This document shows, one piece after another, positions 27,101 through 34,560 of a stretch of 42,323 nt of DNA. Source of the DNA: an uncultured Synechococcaceae cyanobacterium (GTDB lineage Bacteria > Cyanobacteriota > Cyanobacteriia > PCC-6307 > Cyanobiaceae). The notes beneath the pieces are model-generated. The model was given only the letters and a program-made list of their open reading frames with translations, was not told the DNA's origin and searched no databases. Location of the stretch: contig CAIVPT010000139.1 of the NCBI GenBank assembly GCA_903907855.1, positions 1-42,323 on the forward strand, read 5' to 3'. Every line of letters begins with the position of its first letter. The first letter of the stretch is position 1. The position numbers were made by a program, and so were the translations under genes.

Positions 27101-27253
27101 GGGCGAGGATGGACCACTCGTGTCCAGCCTCTCACGCGGGCCGGTCTTCCCTCCCCCGCTCCCGCCGCCCCCGCGCCTGTGAGCATCGCTAACCTGCAGC
27201 AAAGGGGCTCAGATCCCCATCCATTCGCGGCCCGCCGCCCCGAACCCTCCTTG

Positions 27254-27277
27254 ATGAGCCAGCGCCAGCCTCGATGA
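27254..27277 (+). CDS. Possible seven-residue leader ORF before the DUF3318 gene
   Basis: ATG at 27254 opens a frame for MSQRQPR whose TGA overlaps the ATG of the DUF3318 gene (ATGA, 27274-27277). The two starts share the context GATGAGC. It may be a translational leader that feeds ribosomes into the next gene, a false start created by a small duplication, or chance. No strong ribosome-binding site precedes either ATG. Confidence 0.25.
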   Translation: MSQRQPR

Positions 27278-27909
27278 GCGAACTCCAGCGACTGAAGGGC
27301 CTGCTGCCCCCGGAGATGCAGAGCTGGGTGTTCGTGGAGGCGGCCGCCTCCGTCGACCCTCCCCTGGTCACGATCGAGGAGATCGGACGTGACGAAATTG
27401 AGATTCAGGTGGATCTCGAGAAGTGGGATGCCCTCGCCCTCGACCACCGCAACCTGCTCTTCTGGCACGAGGTGGGCCGCATCCAGAACGACGCGGTACC
27501 CCGTGACGGCTGGGAGATGGCGGCCCTGGCGATCGGCCTGGGCGGGGCGATCGGCGAGCTGTGGGTGCAGGACGGCCTGCTGCTGCTGATGGCGATGGGC
27601 CTCTCGGGCTTCGCCGGTTACCGCCTCTACCTCAAGAACAACTCCGAGAAACGCCTGCAGGACGCGATCACGGCCGACGAGCGGGCGATCGACCTGGCCT
27701 GCCGCTTCGGCTACAGCCTCCCCAACGCCTACAAGAGCCTGGGGGGGGCCCTCAAGGAGCTGGTGGAGCAGACCCGCAAGAAACGCCGCCGCGCCTTCTA
27801 CGAAAACCGCCTGGAAGCCCTGCGCAAAAGCGCCGGCAAGGCCCGGGCCGAAATGGCCCAGCAGCAGGGATCCCGCGAGTCCGTCACCAGCGAGAACGTC
27901 TATGGCTGA
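27274..27909 (+). CDS. DUF3318 family membrane protein
   Basis: The 211-residue protein fits cyanobacterial DUF3318: ELQRLKGLLPPEMQSWVFVE, IEIQVDLEKWDALALDHRNL, LLFWHEVGRIQND and then two hydrophobic segments (MAALAIGLGGAIGELWVQDG and LLLLMAMGLSGFAGYRLYL, about residues 82-118). The cytoplasmic tail is helical and basic (KELVEQTRKKRRRAFYENRL). The HEVGRIQ motif resembles a metallopeptidase HExxH only superficially, so no activity is claimed. It overlaps the rsfS start by eight bases and leads an operon with rsfS, CGLD27 and probably the asparaginase gene. Confidence 0.85.
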   Translation: MSELQRLKGLLPPEMQSWVFVEAAASVDPPLVTIEEIGRDEIEIQVDLEKWDALALDHRNLLFWHEVGRIQNDAVPRDGWEMAALAIGLGGAIGELWVQDGLLLLMAMGLSGFAGYRLYLKNNSEKRLQDAITADERAIDLACRFGYSLPNAYKSLGGALKELVEQTRKKRRRAFYENRLEALRKSAGKARAEMAQQQGSRESVTSENVYG

Positions 27910-28288
27910 TCGCCCCCAAGCCGGCGACAGCGAGGCCTTGGCCCGCCTCGCCGCCGAAGCCTGCGACGACCGCAAGGCGGTCGATATCCGGCTGATCCGT
28001 GTGGAGGAGGTTTCCTCCCTGGCCGACTGGTTCGTGATCTGCAGCGGCCTCACCGATGTGCAGGTGCGAGCGATCGCCCGCTCGGTGCAAGATCAGCTGG
28101 AGAGCGAGGCCGGGCGCCTGCCCCTGCGGGGGGAGGGGCAGACCGAGGGCCGTTGGGTGCTGCTCGACTACGGCGAGCTGATTGTGCACGTGCTTACCCC
28201 CCAGGAGCGCAGCTTCTACGACCTCGAGTCGTTCTGGGGCCATGGCGAACAACAGCGGTACGTGAGTCCATCCGCGCTCCTGGCATGA
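27902..28288 (+). CDS. rsfS: Ribosomal silencing factor RsfS
   Basis: RsfS binds ribosomal protein uL14 on the large subunit and blocks subunit joining when nutrients are low. The 128 residues show the DUF143 fold: AAEACDDRKAVDIRLIRVEE, VSSLADWFVICSGLTDVQVR, WVLLDYGELIVHVLTPQERS and FYDLESFWG. Length is normal, with a short C-terminal extension (HGEQQRYVSPSALLA). Its ATG lies within the end of the DUF3318 gene and its stop overlaps the CGLD27 start (ATGA, 28285-28288), which indicates coupled translation. Confidence 0.95.
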   Translation: MADRPQAGDSEALARLAAEACDDRKAVDIRLIRVEEVSSLADWFVICSGLTDVQVRAIARSVQDQLESEAGRLPLRGEGQTEGRWVLLDYGELIVHVLTPQERSFYDLESFWGHGEQQRYVSPSALLA

Positions 28289-28800
28289 GCGAGCGCGCGC
28301 CCCTGCCGGCCCAGACCGCCCCCTGCCCGGTGCCCCCGGAACAGCGGCCGCTCCAGGAATACGCCCAGCTGCTGGAGTCCTGGTTTTTTGCCTGGCCGGC
28401 GGGCGGCGCCACCCGCCTGCTGCGCTCCCTGGCGCTGGCCTGGTTCCTGGCCCTGGGGCCATGCCTGTTGGTGGCCACCGGCAGCATCCCCCTGCGCCAC
28501 GACCTCCCCCGATTGCTCACAGCCGCTGCCGTGGCCGCTGTGCTGCTCCCCCTGCTGCTGCTCTGCCGCCAATGGCTGGGCTGGCGCTATGTGCACCGCC
28601 GCCTGATCTGTGAGCGGGTGGAGTACGAGGAATCGGGCTGGTACGACGGCCAGGTGTGGGAGAAACCGCTGAACTGGCGCCAACAAGACCTGCTGGTGGC
28701 ACGCCATGAGGTGGCCCCAGTGCTCGTTCGCCTGGGCCGCGGCATGGCCCTGGCCGGCACCCTCCTGCTGGTCGGAGCCGGGGTCTGTCAGGCTCTCTGA
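28285..28800 (+). CDS. CGLD27 (DUF1230) family membrane protein
   Basis: The 171-residue protein matches the CGLD27/Ycf36-like family conserved in green algae, plants and cyanobacteria: PPEQRPLQEYAQLLESWFFA near the N-terminus, two membrane segments (RSLALAWFLALGPCLLVATG and LTAAAVAAVLLPLLLLCRQW), then RLICERVEYEESGWYDGQVW and WRQQDLLVARHEVAPVL, and a last hydrophobic segment (MALAGTLLLVGAGVCQAL). The role is not established; it is linked to photosynthetic membranes by its distribution. It is coupled to rsfS by a four-base overlap and followed by the asparaginase gene after about 30 bases. Confidence 0.88.
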   Translation: MSERAPLPAQTAPCPVPPEQRPLQEYAQLLESWFFAWPAGGATRLLRSLALAWFLALGPCLLVATGSIPLRHDLPRLLTAAAVAAVLLPLLLLCRQWLGWRYVHRRLICERVEYEESGWYDGQVWEKPLNWRQQDLLVARHEVAPVLVRLGRGMALAGTLLLVGAGVCQAL

Positions 28801-28829
28801 CACGAGACCGGACTCTCCCCTGCCGATCC

Positions 28830-29801
28830 ATGTCTTTGTCCTCCAGCTTCAGCGGTTCCACGCGTCCCGGGGTGCCGCCACTGGAGGTGCGCCTGCTTCG
28901 GGAGGGCATCCTGGAGTCGCGCCACCGGGTCCATGCCGTGGTCTGCGATCCGCGCGGGCGGGTGCTGATGCGGGCCGGTGACCCCCAGCAGCTCAGTTTC
29001 GTGCGCTCGGCCCTCAAGCCCTTCCAGGCGATGGTGTTCGTGAGCAGCGGGGCCGCCGAATGGGTGGGCTGCGGCGAGAGGGGCCTGGCGATCGCCTGCG
29101 CCTCCCATGCCGGTAGCCCGGCCCATGCCCGCGAAGCCTTTCGCATCCTCTGGGGCGCCGACCTGGAGGCCTCCCAGCTCCAGTGTCCCGTGCCCGAGGG
29201 GGCCGGCAGCCCCCTGGAGCACAACTGCTCGGGAAAGCACGCCGCCTTTCTTGCCGCTTGCCGGCGTTTGCACTGGCCGCTCGAGAGCTATCTGCAGCCG
29301 GACCACCCGCTCACCCTGGAGGTGCGCAAGCGGGTAGGGGAATTGCTGGGGCTGCCCGGTGAGGAGCTGGTGAGCGCCCGCGACGACTGCGGCGCCCCCA
29401 CCCTGCAGCTGCAGCTGGCCCAGATGGCCCTGCTGTTCGCCCATCTGGGGGCCGGCGCCCAAGCCGACCTGGAACAGCTGAGTCGGGCGATGCTCGCCCA
29501 CCCCGAGCTGGTGGCGGGTCCCGGGCGGTTTGACACCGAACTGATGGCCCTGGGCCACGGTCAGGTGCTCAGCAAGGGGGGGGCCGAGGGGATCCAGTGC
29601 CTGAGCCGCGTTGGCGAGGGGCTGGGGGTCGCCATCAAGGTGGAAGACGGCTCCTCGCGGGCCAAGCAGGCGGTGGCCCTGCACCTGCTGGAACAGCTCG
29701 ACTGGCTCACCCCCCTCACCCTCGACGACCTTCGCCAGCGCTTCCAGCATCCGGCGCCCCATCTGCGGCTGGAGGTGCGGGGCGAGCTTCGCTTCGACTG
29801 A
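28830..29801 (+). CDS. Asparaginase of the Rhizobium AnsA type (asparaginase_II family)
   Basis: The 323-residue protein belongs to the family of Rhizobium etli AnsA, which is unrelated to E. coli asparaginases and hydrolyses asparagine to aspartate. Visible signatures are REGILESRHRVHAVVCDPRG, SALKPFQAMVFVSSGAAEWV, HNCSGKHAAFLAAC, DDCGAPTLQLQLAQMALLFA, VAGPGRFDTELMALGHGQVL and KGGAEGIQCL; the Cys and Ser-Lys residues in these are the family's conserved core. No signal peptide is present, so it acts in the cytoplasm. It ends the plus-strand DUF3318 operon, about 70 bases before the initiator tRNA. Confidence 0.9.
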   Translation: MSLSSSFSGSTRPGVPPLEVRLLREGILESRHRVHAVVCDPRGRVLMRAGDPQQLSFVRSALKPFQAMVFVSSGAAEWVGCGERGLAIACASHAGSPAHAREAFRILWGADLEASQLQCPVPEGAGSPLEHNCSGKHAAFLAACRRLHWPLESYLQPDHPLTLEVRKRVGELLGLPGEELVSARDDCGAPTLQLQLAQMALLFAHLGAGAQADLEQLSRAMLAHPELVAGPGRFDTELMALGHGQVLSKGGAEGIQCLSRVGEGLGVAIKVEDGSSRAKQAVALHLLEQLDWLTPLTLDDLRQRFQHPAPHLRLEVRGELRFD

Positions 29802-29870
29802 GCCAATGGGTAAAGGGAGCGGCCGGCCGGCTGATAGGATCACTTCATCGGCAGCCAGCCGAATGCCCGT

Positions 29871-29947
<77 letters not shown>

Positions 29948-29951
29948 CCTC

Positions 29952-29992
29952 CAAGACCCGGCCCTCTTCACGATGGCCGGGTCTTGTTGTTT
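29952..29992 (+). terminator. Rho-independent terminator after the initiator tRNA
   Basis: CAAGACCCGGCC (29952-29963) pairs perfectly with GGCCGGGTCTTG (29975-29986) around an 11-base loop, followed by TTGTTT. It starts four bases after the tRNA and probably ends transcription before the GMC gene. Confidence 0.85.
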
Positions 29993-30024
29993 GGGCCAGG
30001 CCCCGCCCGCCCCGCTCTCCGCCC

Positions 30025-31698
30025 ATGCCCCCCGCCTCCCCCCCACCCGAGGACGGCTTCCAGCCCGACGCCATCGTGGTGGGGGCCGGGGCCACCGGCG
30101 GGGTGGCGGCGATGGTGCTGGCGGAGTCGGGGCTGAGGGTGCTGGTGCTGGAGGCCGGGCCGGAGAAAACCCCCGCCCAGGCCCTCGGCCGGGAACCCTT
30201 CAACAGCCTGCGTCGCCTGGCCGGCCTCAGCAGCGGCCGCCATCGCCAGCAGGCCAACCATCCGGGCTACTGGAAACACAACCCCGACCTCTTCATCGAC
30301 GAACGCCGCCATCCCTGGCTCACCCCGCCGGATGCACCGTTCCTGTGGACCCGCGGCCGCCAGGTGGGGGGCAAGAGTCTCACCTGGGGCGGCATCACCC
30401 TGCGGCTTTCGGAGAGCGAATTCCGGGCTGGGGAACGCGATGGGGTGGGCCCGGGCTGGCCGATCGGCAGCGGCGATCTCTCCCCCTATTACGACCGTCT
30501 GGAATCGCTGCTGGGGGTGCACGGCGCCTGCGACGGCCTCCCCCAACTCCCCGACGGCCGCTTCCGGCCACCCCTGCCCTTCACCCCCGGCGAACGGCAG
30601 CTGCAGGAGGCCATCGGCAGGGAGCTGGGGCTGCCGCTCATCCACTCCCGCGGCTTCCCCCTGCATCGCCCCGCCAGCGACGGGCCCTGGCCCCGCTCCA
30701 GCGCCCAGGGCGTCACCCTGGCGCGGGCGCTGGCCAGCGGGAGGGTGAGGCTGCGCAGCCGGGCCGTGGTCAGCCACCTGCAGATGAGGGAGGGCAGCGA
30801 GCAGGCAGATGGGGTGGTGCTGGCCCTCCCCAACGGCGGCCAGGAGCTGGTGCGCGCCCCGTTGGTGGTGCTGTGCGCCTCCACGATCGAGACCCTGCGC
30901 CTGCTGCTCCATTCCAGCGAAAGCCGGCGACCCGGCGGCCTGGTGGACCCCTCCGGCTGCCTCGGGCGTTTCCTGATGGACCACATCTCCACCAGCCGTT
31001 TCTTCGTGCTGCCCGATGTGCCACCGCCCGAGGAGCCCGCCGAACTCTCCGGTGCCGGCAGCGCCTTCATTCCCAACACCGTGAACCTGGCAGGGAGCCC
31101 GCAGGAGCGGGAAAGCCTCGGCTTCCGGCGTGGGTACGGCCTGTGGACGGCGGTGCAACGCTTCGATCCGCCCCGCGCCCTGCGCCGCCACCCCAACGGA
31201 GCCGTGGGCTTCCTCATCGGCCACGGCGAGGTGCTGCCCCACCCCGAGAACCGGGTGTGGCTGGATGACGAGCGGTGCGACGGCGACGGGCTGCCCGTGC
31301 CCCGGATCGAGTGCCGCTGGCGGCAGAACGAGCGGGCGATGGTGGCCCACATGCAGGCCCGCATGGCCGCAGTGGTGGCGGCGGCGGGGGGGGAGATTCA
31401 GCCGATCGAGGATCTGTTTGTGGTGCCGCTGCTGGAGCCGCTGGTGCGCCGCTCGCTGGCGGTTTCGCCCGAGGCGCCTCCGGCGGGGTATTACATCCAT
31501 GAGCTCGGTGGCGCCCGCATGGCCGCCCGGGAAGAAGACGGAGTGGTGGACCCCTGGAACCGCTGCTGGCGGGCCCGCAACGTGCTGGTGGTGGATGGGG
31601 CCTGCTGGCCCAGCGCTGGCTGGCAGAGCCCCACGCTCACCGAAATGGCAATCACCTGGCGGGCCTGCGAGGCGGCTGCCCGGAGCCGCGGCCTGTAG
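30025..31698 (+). CDS. GMC-family FAD oxidoreductase
   Basis: The 557-residue flavoprotein belongs to the glucose-methanol-choline family. It has an N-terminal Rossmann motif (AIVVGAGATGGVAAMVLAES, about residues 16-35), the VLVLEAGPE strand, the FAD loop GRQVGGKSLTWGGITLRLS and the middle VVLCASTIETLRLLLHSS segment. The C-terminal domain shows ELGGARM, VDPWNRCWRARNVLVVDGAC and the family end WPSAGWQSPTLTEMAITWRA. In many members a His-Asn or His-His pair near that end is catalytic; here AGWQSPT replaces the more usual His context, so the substrate and even activity are uncertain. No signal peptide is seen. It stands alone, with terminators before and after. Confidence 0.88.
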   Translation: MPPASPPPEDGFQPDAIVVGAGATGGVAAMVLAESGLRVLVLEAGPEKTPAQALGREPFNSLRRLAGLSSGRHRQQANHPGYWKHNPDLFIDERRHPWLTPPDAPFLWTRGRQVGGKSLTWGGITLRLSESEFRAGERDGVGPGWPIGSGDLSPYYDRLESLLGVHGACDGLPQLPDGRFRPPLPFTPGERQLQEAIGRELGLPLIHSRGFPLHRPASDGPWPRSSAQGVTLARALASGRVRLRSRAVVSHLQMREGSEQADGVVLALPNGGQELVRAPLVVLCASTIETLRLLLHSSESRRPGGLVDPSGCLGRFLMDHISTSRFFVLPDVPPPEEPAELSGAGSAFIPNTVNLAGSPQERESLGFRRGYGLWTAVQRFDPPRALRRHPNGAVGFLIGHGEVLPHPENRVWLDDERCDGDGLPVPRIECRWRQNERAMVAHMQARMAAVVAAAGGEIQPIEDLFVVPLLEPLVRRSLAVSPEAPPAGYYIHELGGARMAAREEDGVVDPWNRCWRARNVLVVDGACWPSAGWQSPTLTEMAITWRACEAAARSRGL

Positions 31699-31703
31699 GC
31701 AAA

Positions 31704-31840
31704 CGCCCACAGGGATGGTCGTCTGGTGTCAATGACCACAGTTCCAGTGGGCGCCTGTTCGCACAATGGCGAGGCGACCTTTCAACGGGTCGGGCAAGGG
31801 AGAAAAAACCAGGCGAGGGCTGGCACCCTCGCTTTTTTTT
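31704..31840 (+). ncRNA. Candidate structured RNA or 3' UTR element ending in a strong terminator
   Basis: Four inverted repeats follow in order. CGCCCAC (31704-31710) pairs with GTGGGCG (31747-31753) and encloses TGGTCGT (31716-31722) paired with ATGACCA (31733-31739). A third hairpin CGACC/GGTCG lies near 31777-31793, and the terminator is at 31813-31840. No convincing coding frame covers the region. It could be a processed 3' UTR small RNA of the GMC gene or an independent RNA; no clear promoter is seen. Confidence 0.35.
31813..31840 (+). terminator. Rho-independent terminator downstream of the GMC gene
   Basis: GCGAGGG (31813-31819) pairs with CCCTCGC (31826-31832) around CTGGCA, followed by eight T residues (31833-31840). 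It lies 115 bases after the GMC stop. Confidence 0.92.
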
Positions 31841-31919
31841 GCCCGAATCTCCCGGCTGCATCGGCGGGCGGGAAAGCTCCCCATAGGCTTGTGCAAATGG
31901 TCCGAAGATCTACCTCTAC

Positions 31920-32219
31920 TCAGGGACGGAGAAAGAGACCGTCGAGGTAGTGCTGGGTGACGCTGCGGTCCTGGCAGCCGTTCTGAAACAGGAAGCCAGC
32001 GAGTGCGGAGGTGATCACGCTGTACTGATCCCACTGGGGATGGTTCTCCAGGAAGCTGCGCATGCCCCGGAACAGCACCTCGGGCACCTCAGCTTCAAGC
32101 GTCACGCACGACTCTGTGCCGTCGGGATCGACGCTGGATTCTGCGGCGCCGTCCCCGCCGGGCGGAAGGTCCTGTTGGTCAGGAGTGCCCTGCGATGACA
32201 ACCGCGAATCCATGCCCAT
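31920..32219 (-). CDS. DUF2811 family protein (99 aa)
   Basis: The N-terminal 38 residues are a polar, acidic leader (GTPDQQDLPPGGDGAAES). The DUF2811 domain follows: VTLEAEVPEVLFRGMRSFLE, NHPQWDQYSVITSALAGFLF and a C-terminal QHYLDGLFL. This small cyanobacterial domain resembles ribbon-helix-helix-like helices but has no proven role. Two ATGs (32219 and 32213) are possible starts. It is transcribed on the minus strand and faces the GMC gene's terminator, with about 80 bases between. Confidence 0.85.
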   Translation of the reverse strand: MGMDSRLSSQGTPDQQDLPPGGDGAAESSVDPDGTESCVTLEAEVPEVLFRGMRSFLENHPQWDQYSVITSALAGFLFQNGCQDRSVTQHYLDGLFLRP

Positions 32220-32602
32220 GGCGTCTTGACCCACCCGTACCTGCGCCCCACTACGCCACAGACGGTGGGGGGTCGTCAAAGGGAAGCCAGATGGGCAAAC
32301 CCAGCCTGGCTTCGGCTGAGACTGGCTGCAACGGCAGGGGCGGCAGCCAGCCAACGGCGGCCAGGGGAAGCGCGGACAAGCGCCAGCGAAAGCTGTCAAG
32401 GCGAGGATGGGCCATTCCCCAGTTTCCCCAGATGGGCCGCCGCTGGAGAGCCCAGCCCCCGCCATCTGTGGAAAACCAGGGCCTGGATGGCGGAAAACGC
32501 GAACCAAATGGGGAAAGCCCGGATTGATCAGGAAAACTGATAGCGGCGAGTCGAGCGGGTCGCACTTTGGGATGAGACGCCGGGAACGTTCACCCGGCGC
32601 AC
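32220..32602. other. Gene-free stretch between the CbiX gene and the DUF2811 gene
   Basis: Both flanking genes are on the minus strand, so this holds the 3' end of one and the promoter of the other. A hairpin CGCCGGG/CCCGGCG (32578-32599) lies four bases after the CbiX stop and may end its RNA, though no T-run follows. A second hairpin, AAGCCAG (32284-32290) with CTGGCTT (32306-32312) and an inner GGG/CCC, lies about 65 bases before the DUF2811 start. GATGGGCC is repeated near 32405 and 32433. Open frames crossing the region have no recognisable protein. Confidence 0.5.
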
Positions 32603-33802
32603 TCAGCCTGGCGGACGGCGCAGGGTGCGGGGTCCAAGCGGATGATCGGCGTGGGGGTAAGGCGCATGGCCGTGGTGCGCGTGGTCATGGTCATGGTCAT
32701 GCGCGTGGTCGTGCGCATCGTCGTGGTCGTGGCTTGGGCCGCCCAGGGGCAGGGGAACACCATCGGGCTGGCATGCGCCCGTGCACTCCCGCTCGCAGAG
32801 GGTGCAGCTCTCCACCAACCCTTCCACGTGGTGATGGTGGCTGTGCTGGGGGGCACCCACCTCCTGCTCGAAGCCGAGCACCTGGGCCCGGTACTTGCAC
32901 AGCGAACAGTTCATGTCGGTGTCGCCACGAAGCACATCGGCCACCCGCTCCCGGAAGGTGGCCAGAACCGAGGGGTGATCCCCCAGATAGGAGGCCTCCA
33001 GGAACTCCACCCCGGGGTGGTCCGCCGCAACCAGGCGGCTGTGTTGCACGATCCGGCTGACCAGAACCCCGGAGAACAGGAAGTAGGGAAACACCACCAC
33101 ACGCCGATAGCCCAACCGCACCACCTGGCGGAGGCCCGGCTCCACCAGCGGAAACGTGACCCCGGAGTACAGGGTTTCGCCCCAGCCGAAGCCGAAGCCC
33201 TCCACCAGCATGCGGGTGACCTTCGCCACATTGGAGTTAGCGTCCGGATCGGACGAACCCCGACCCACCACCACCAGCAACGTGTCGTGGGGGGGCACCG
33301 GCGCCCGGCCGGCCGCCACAGCAGCGGCATCGGCCGCCGCCAGGGTGTCGCGGATGCGGGCACCGGCCGCCTCGATCATTTTGCGGTCCACCCCCAGCTC
33401 GCGCCCGTAATCCACCCGTAGACCGGTCTCGGCGGCCCAGGTGTTGAGCACCGAAGGGATGTCGTTCTTGGCATGGCCGGCGGCGAAGAGCATGGCCGGC
33501 ACCGCCAGCACATGGCGGACACCCCTGGCCCGCAGTTCCTCAAGGCCATCGCGCAGGATCGGCCGCGCGAACTCCAGGTAGCCATGGGCCACCGGCAACG
33601 GTGCCAGGGAGCGGCGCAACTGCTCCGCCAGGGAGGCGAACTCCTCCACGGCCAACCGATTTCGGCTGCCATGGCCGCAAACAAGCACCCCCAGGGGCCC
33701 CTGGGGTCCGCCAGGGCCAGGGGTCCCGTGGGCGGCAGGCTCCAGGGCCGCCCCCAGGGCGGCGGGGGAACCGTCGGAATCAGAAGGGGACAGCGAGGTC
33801 AT
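32603..33802 (-). CDS. cbiX: Sirohydrochlorin chelatase of the long CbiX/SirB type with a His-rich tail
   Basis: The enzyme inserts Co2+ (cobalamin route) or Fe2+ (siroheme) into sirohydrochlorin. The 399-residue protein has two CbiX domains. The first has the metal-site His in LVCGHGSRNRLAVEEFASLA, then VAHGYLEFARPIL and AVPAMLFAAGHAKNDIP. The second has the degenerate VVVGRGSSDPDANSNVAKVT and VVVFPYFLFSGVLVSRIVQH. An MxCxxC motif (DMNCSLCKYRAQVLGFE) follows, as in CbiX proteins that carry an iron-sulfur cluster, then more Cys (CTLCERECTGAC), and finally about 30 residues dominated by His and Asp. The tail probably stores or delivers metal. Co versus Fe cannot be decided here. The start is the ATG at 33802. 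Confidence 0.9.
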   Translation of the reverse strand: MTSLSPSDSDGSPAALGAALEPAAHGTPGPGGPQGPLGVLVCGHGSRNRLAVEEFASLAEQLRRSLAPLPVAHGYLEFARPILRDGLEELRARGVRHVLAVPAMLFAAGHAKNDIPSVLNTWAAETGLRVDYGRELGVDRKMIEAAGARIRDTLAAADAAAVAAGRAPVPPHDTLLVVVGRGSSDPDANSNVAKVTRMLVEGFGFGWGETLYSGVTFPLVEPGLRQVVRLGYRRVVVFPYFLFSGVLVSRIVQHSRLVAADHPGVEFLEASYLGDHPSVLATFRERVADVLRGDTDMNCSLCKYRAQVLGFEQEVGAPQHSHHHHVEGLVESCTLCERECTGACQPDGVPLPLGGPSHDHDDAHDHAHDHDHDHAHHGHAPYPHADHPLGPRTLRRPPG

Positions 33803-33894
33803 GGCAGCGAAATCCTGGGCTTGACCGTAGCCGCCGCCATGCGGCACCCCCTCCCCCGGCCCCCATCGGCCAGAACCGGGAGAAAGGCGCAAGG

Positions 33895-34560
33895 ATGGAC
33901 GCCATGAGTCTGCAGCTCCCCCCTTACCAGCCCCTGCCGGCCCCCACGCCCGATCAGAAGCTTCTGCGCGTGGCGGTGGCCGATCTGCAGCCCACCCAGC
34001 TCTGCGTGGGCCTGGCGGAGGTGCGCAGCCGCCAGCGCGACTTCGCCGACGACAGTGCCGCCCAGCTCCAGCGCTACCTCCGGGGCAAACCGGTGCCCCT
34101 GGTGCGCAGTGGCGATGGCGCCCTCTGGATGGTGGATCGCCATCACCGGCTGCGGGCGCTGGTGGAGATGGCACCCCAGGCCGAGGCCTTCGGCTATCTG
34201 GTGCTGGGCCTCGCCACCAACGACCGACGTGTTGTTCTTGAGGAGCTGCAGCGGCGCGGCTGGCTGTACCTCTATGACGGCCGCGGGCTGGGCCCCCTGG
34301 CCCCCACCGCCCTGCCAGCTCGCCTTCTCGACCTCCAGGACGACCCCTACCGCAGCCTGATCTGGAAGCTCAAGAAGGAGGGCTGCATCGATCCAGCCCC
34401 CCTGATTCCGTTTCACGAATTCCGTTGGGGGGCCTGGCTGCGGCGCCGGCCCCTGCCGCCCTTCAGCTCCGCGCGGCTGGAGCCGGCGCTGCCGGTGGCA
34501 AGGGCGCTGGTGCGCTCCCGGGCAGCGTCCCATCTGGCGGGCTGGAAGGGCGGCGGCTGA
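33895..34560 (+). CDS. ParB-like protein of the ParBc_2 family
   Basis: The 221-residue protein matches the putative ParB-like nuclease family PF08857: RVAVADLQPTQLCVGLAEVR, YLRGKPVPLVRSGDGALWMV with the invariant-looking VDRHHRLRALVEM, LQRRGWLYLYDGRGLGPL, DDPYRSLIWKLKKEG and FHEFRWGAWLRRR. The family is not involved in chromosome partition as far as is known. Two ATGs (33895 and 33904) are available; the second has an AAGGA at better spacing. Its last 32 codons overlap the 3' end of the Rieske oxygenase gene on the opposite strand. It is divergent from cbiX by about 90 bases. Confidence 0.85.
   Translation: MDAMSLQLPPYQPLPAPTPDQKLLRVAVADLQPTQLCVGLAEVRSRQRDFADDSAAQLQRYLRGKPVPLVRSGDGALWMVDRHHRLRALVEMAPQAEAFGYLVLGLATNDRRVVLEELQRRGWLYLYDGRGLGPLAPTALPARLLDLQDDPYRSLIWKLKKEGCIDPAPLIPFHEFRWGAWLRRRPLPPFSSARLEPALPVARALVRSRAASHLAGWKGGG

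Noticed and set aside
27460-27500. Zinc-protease motif (HEVGRIQ) in the DUF3318 protein
   Set aside because: HEVGR is not HExxH, as the second His is missing. No peptidase claim is justified.
29968-31710. 580-codon minus-strand frame opposite the GMC gene
   Set aside because: The plus-strand GMC oxidoreductase has clear FAD motifs throughout; the opposite frame has none.
31726-31950. 74-codon plus-strand frame after the GMC gene
   Set aside because: It runs through the strong terminator hairpin and its T-run and into the 3' end of the DUF2811 gene; its composition is not protein-like.
32642-32760. Simple-sequence repeat or mobile-element end near the repeated GGTCAT units
   Set aside because: The repeat is the coding sequence of the His/Asp-rich tail of the CbiX protein read from the other strand.
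33895-34560. Chromosome-partition parB, suggesting a nearby replication origin
   Set aside because: The sequence fits the unrelated ParBc_2 family; there is no parA, no parS-like site and no DNA-binding domain.
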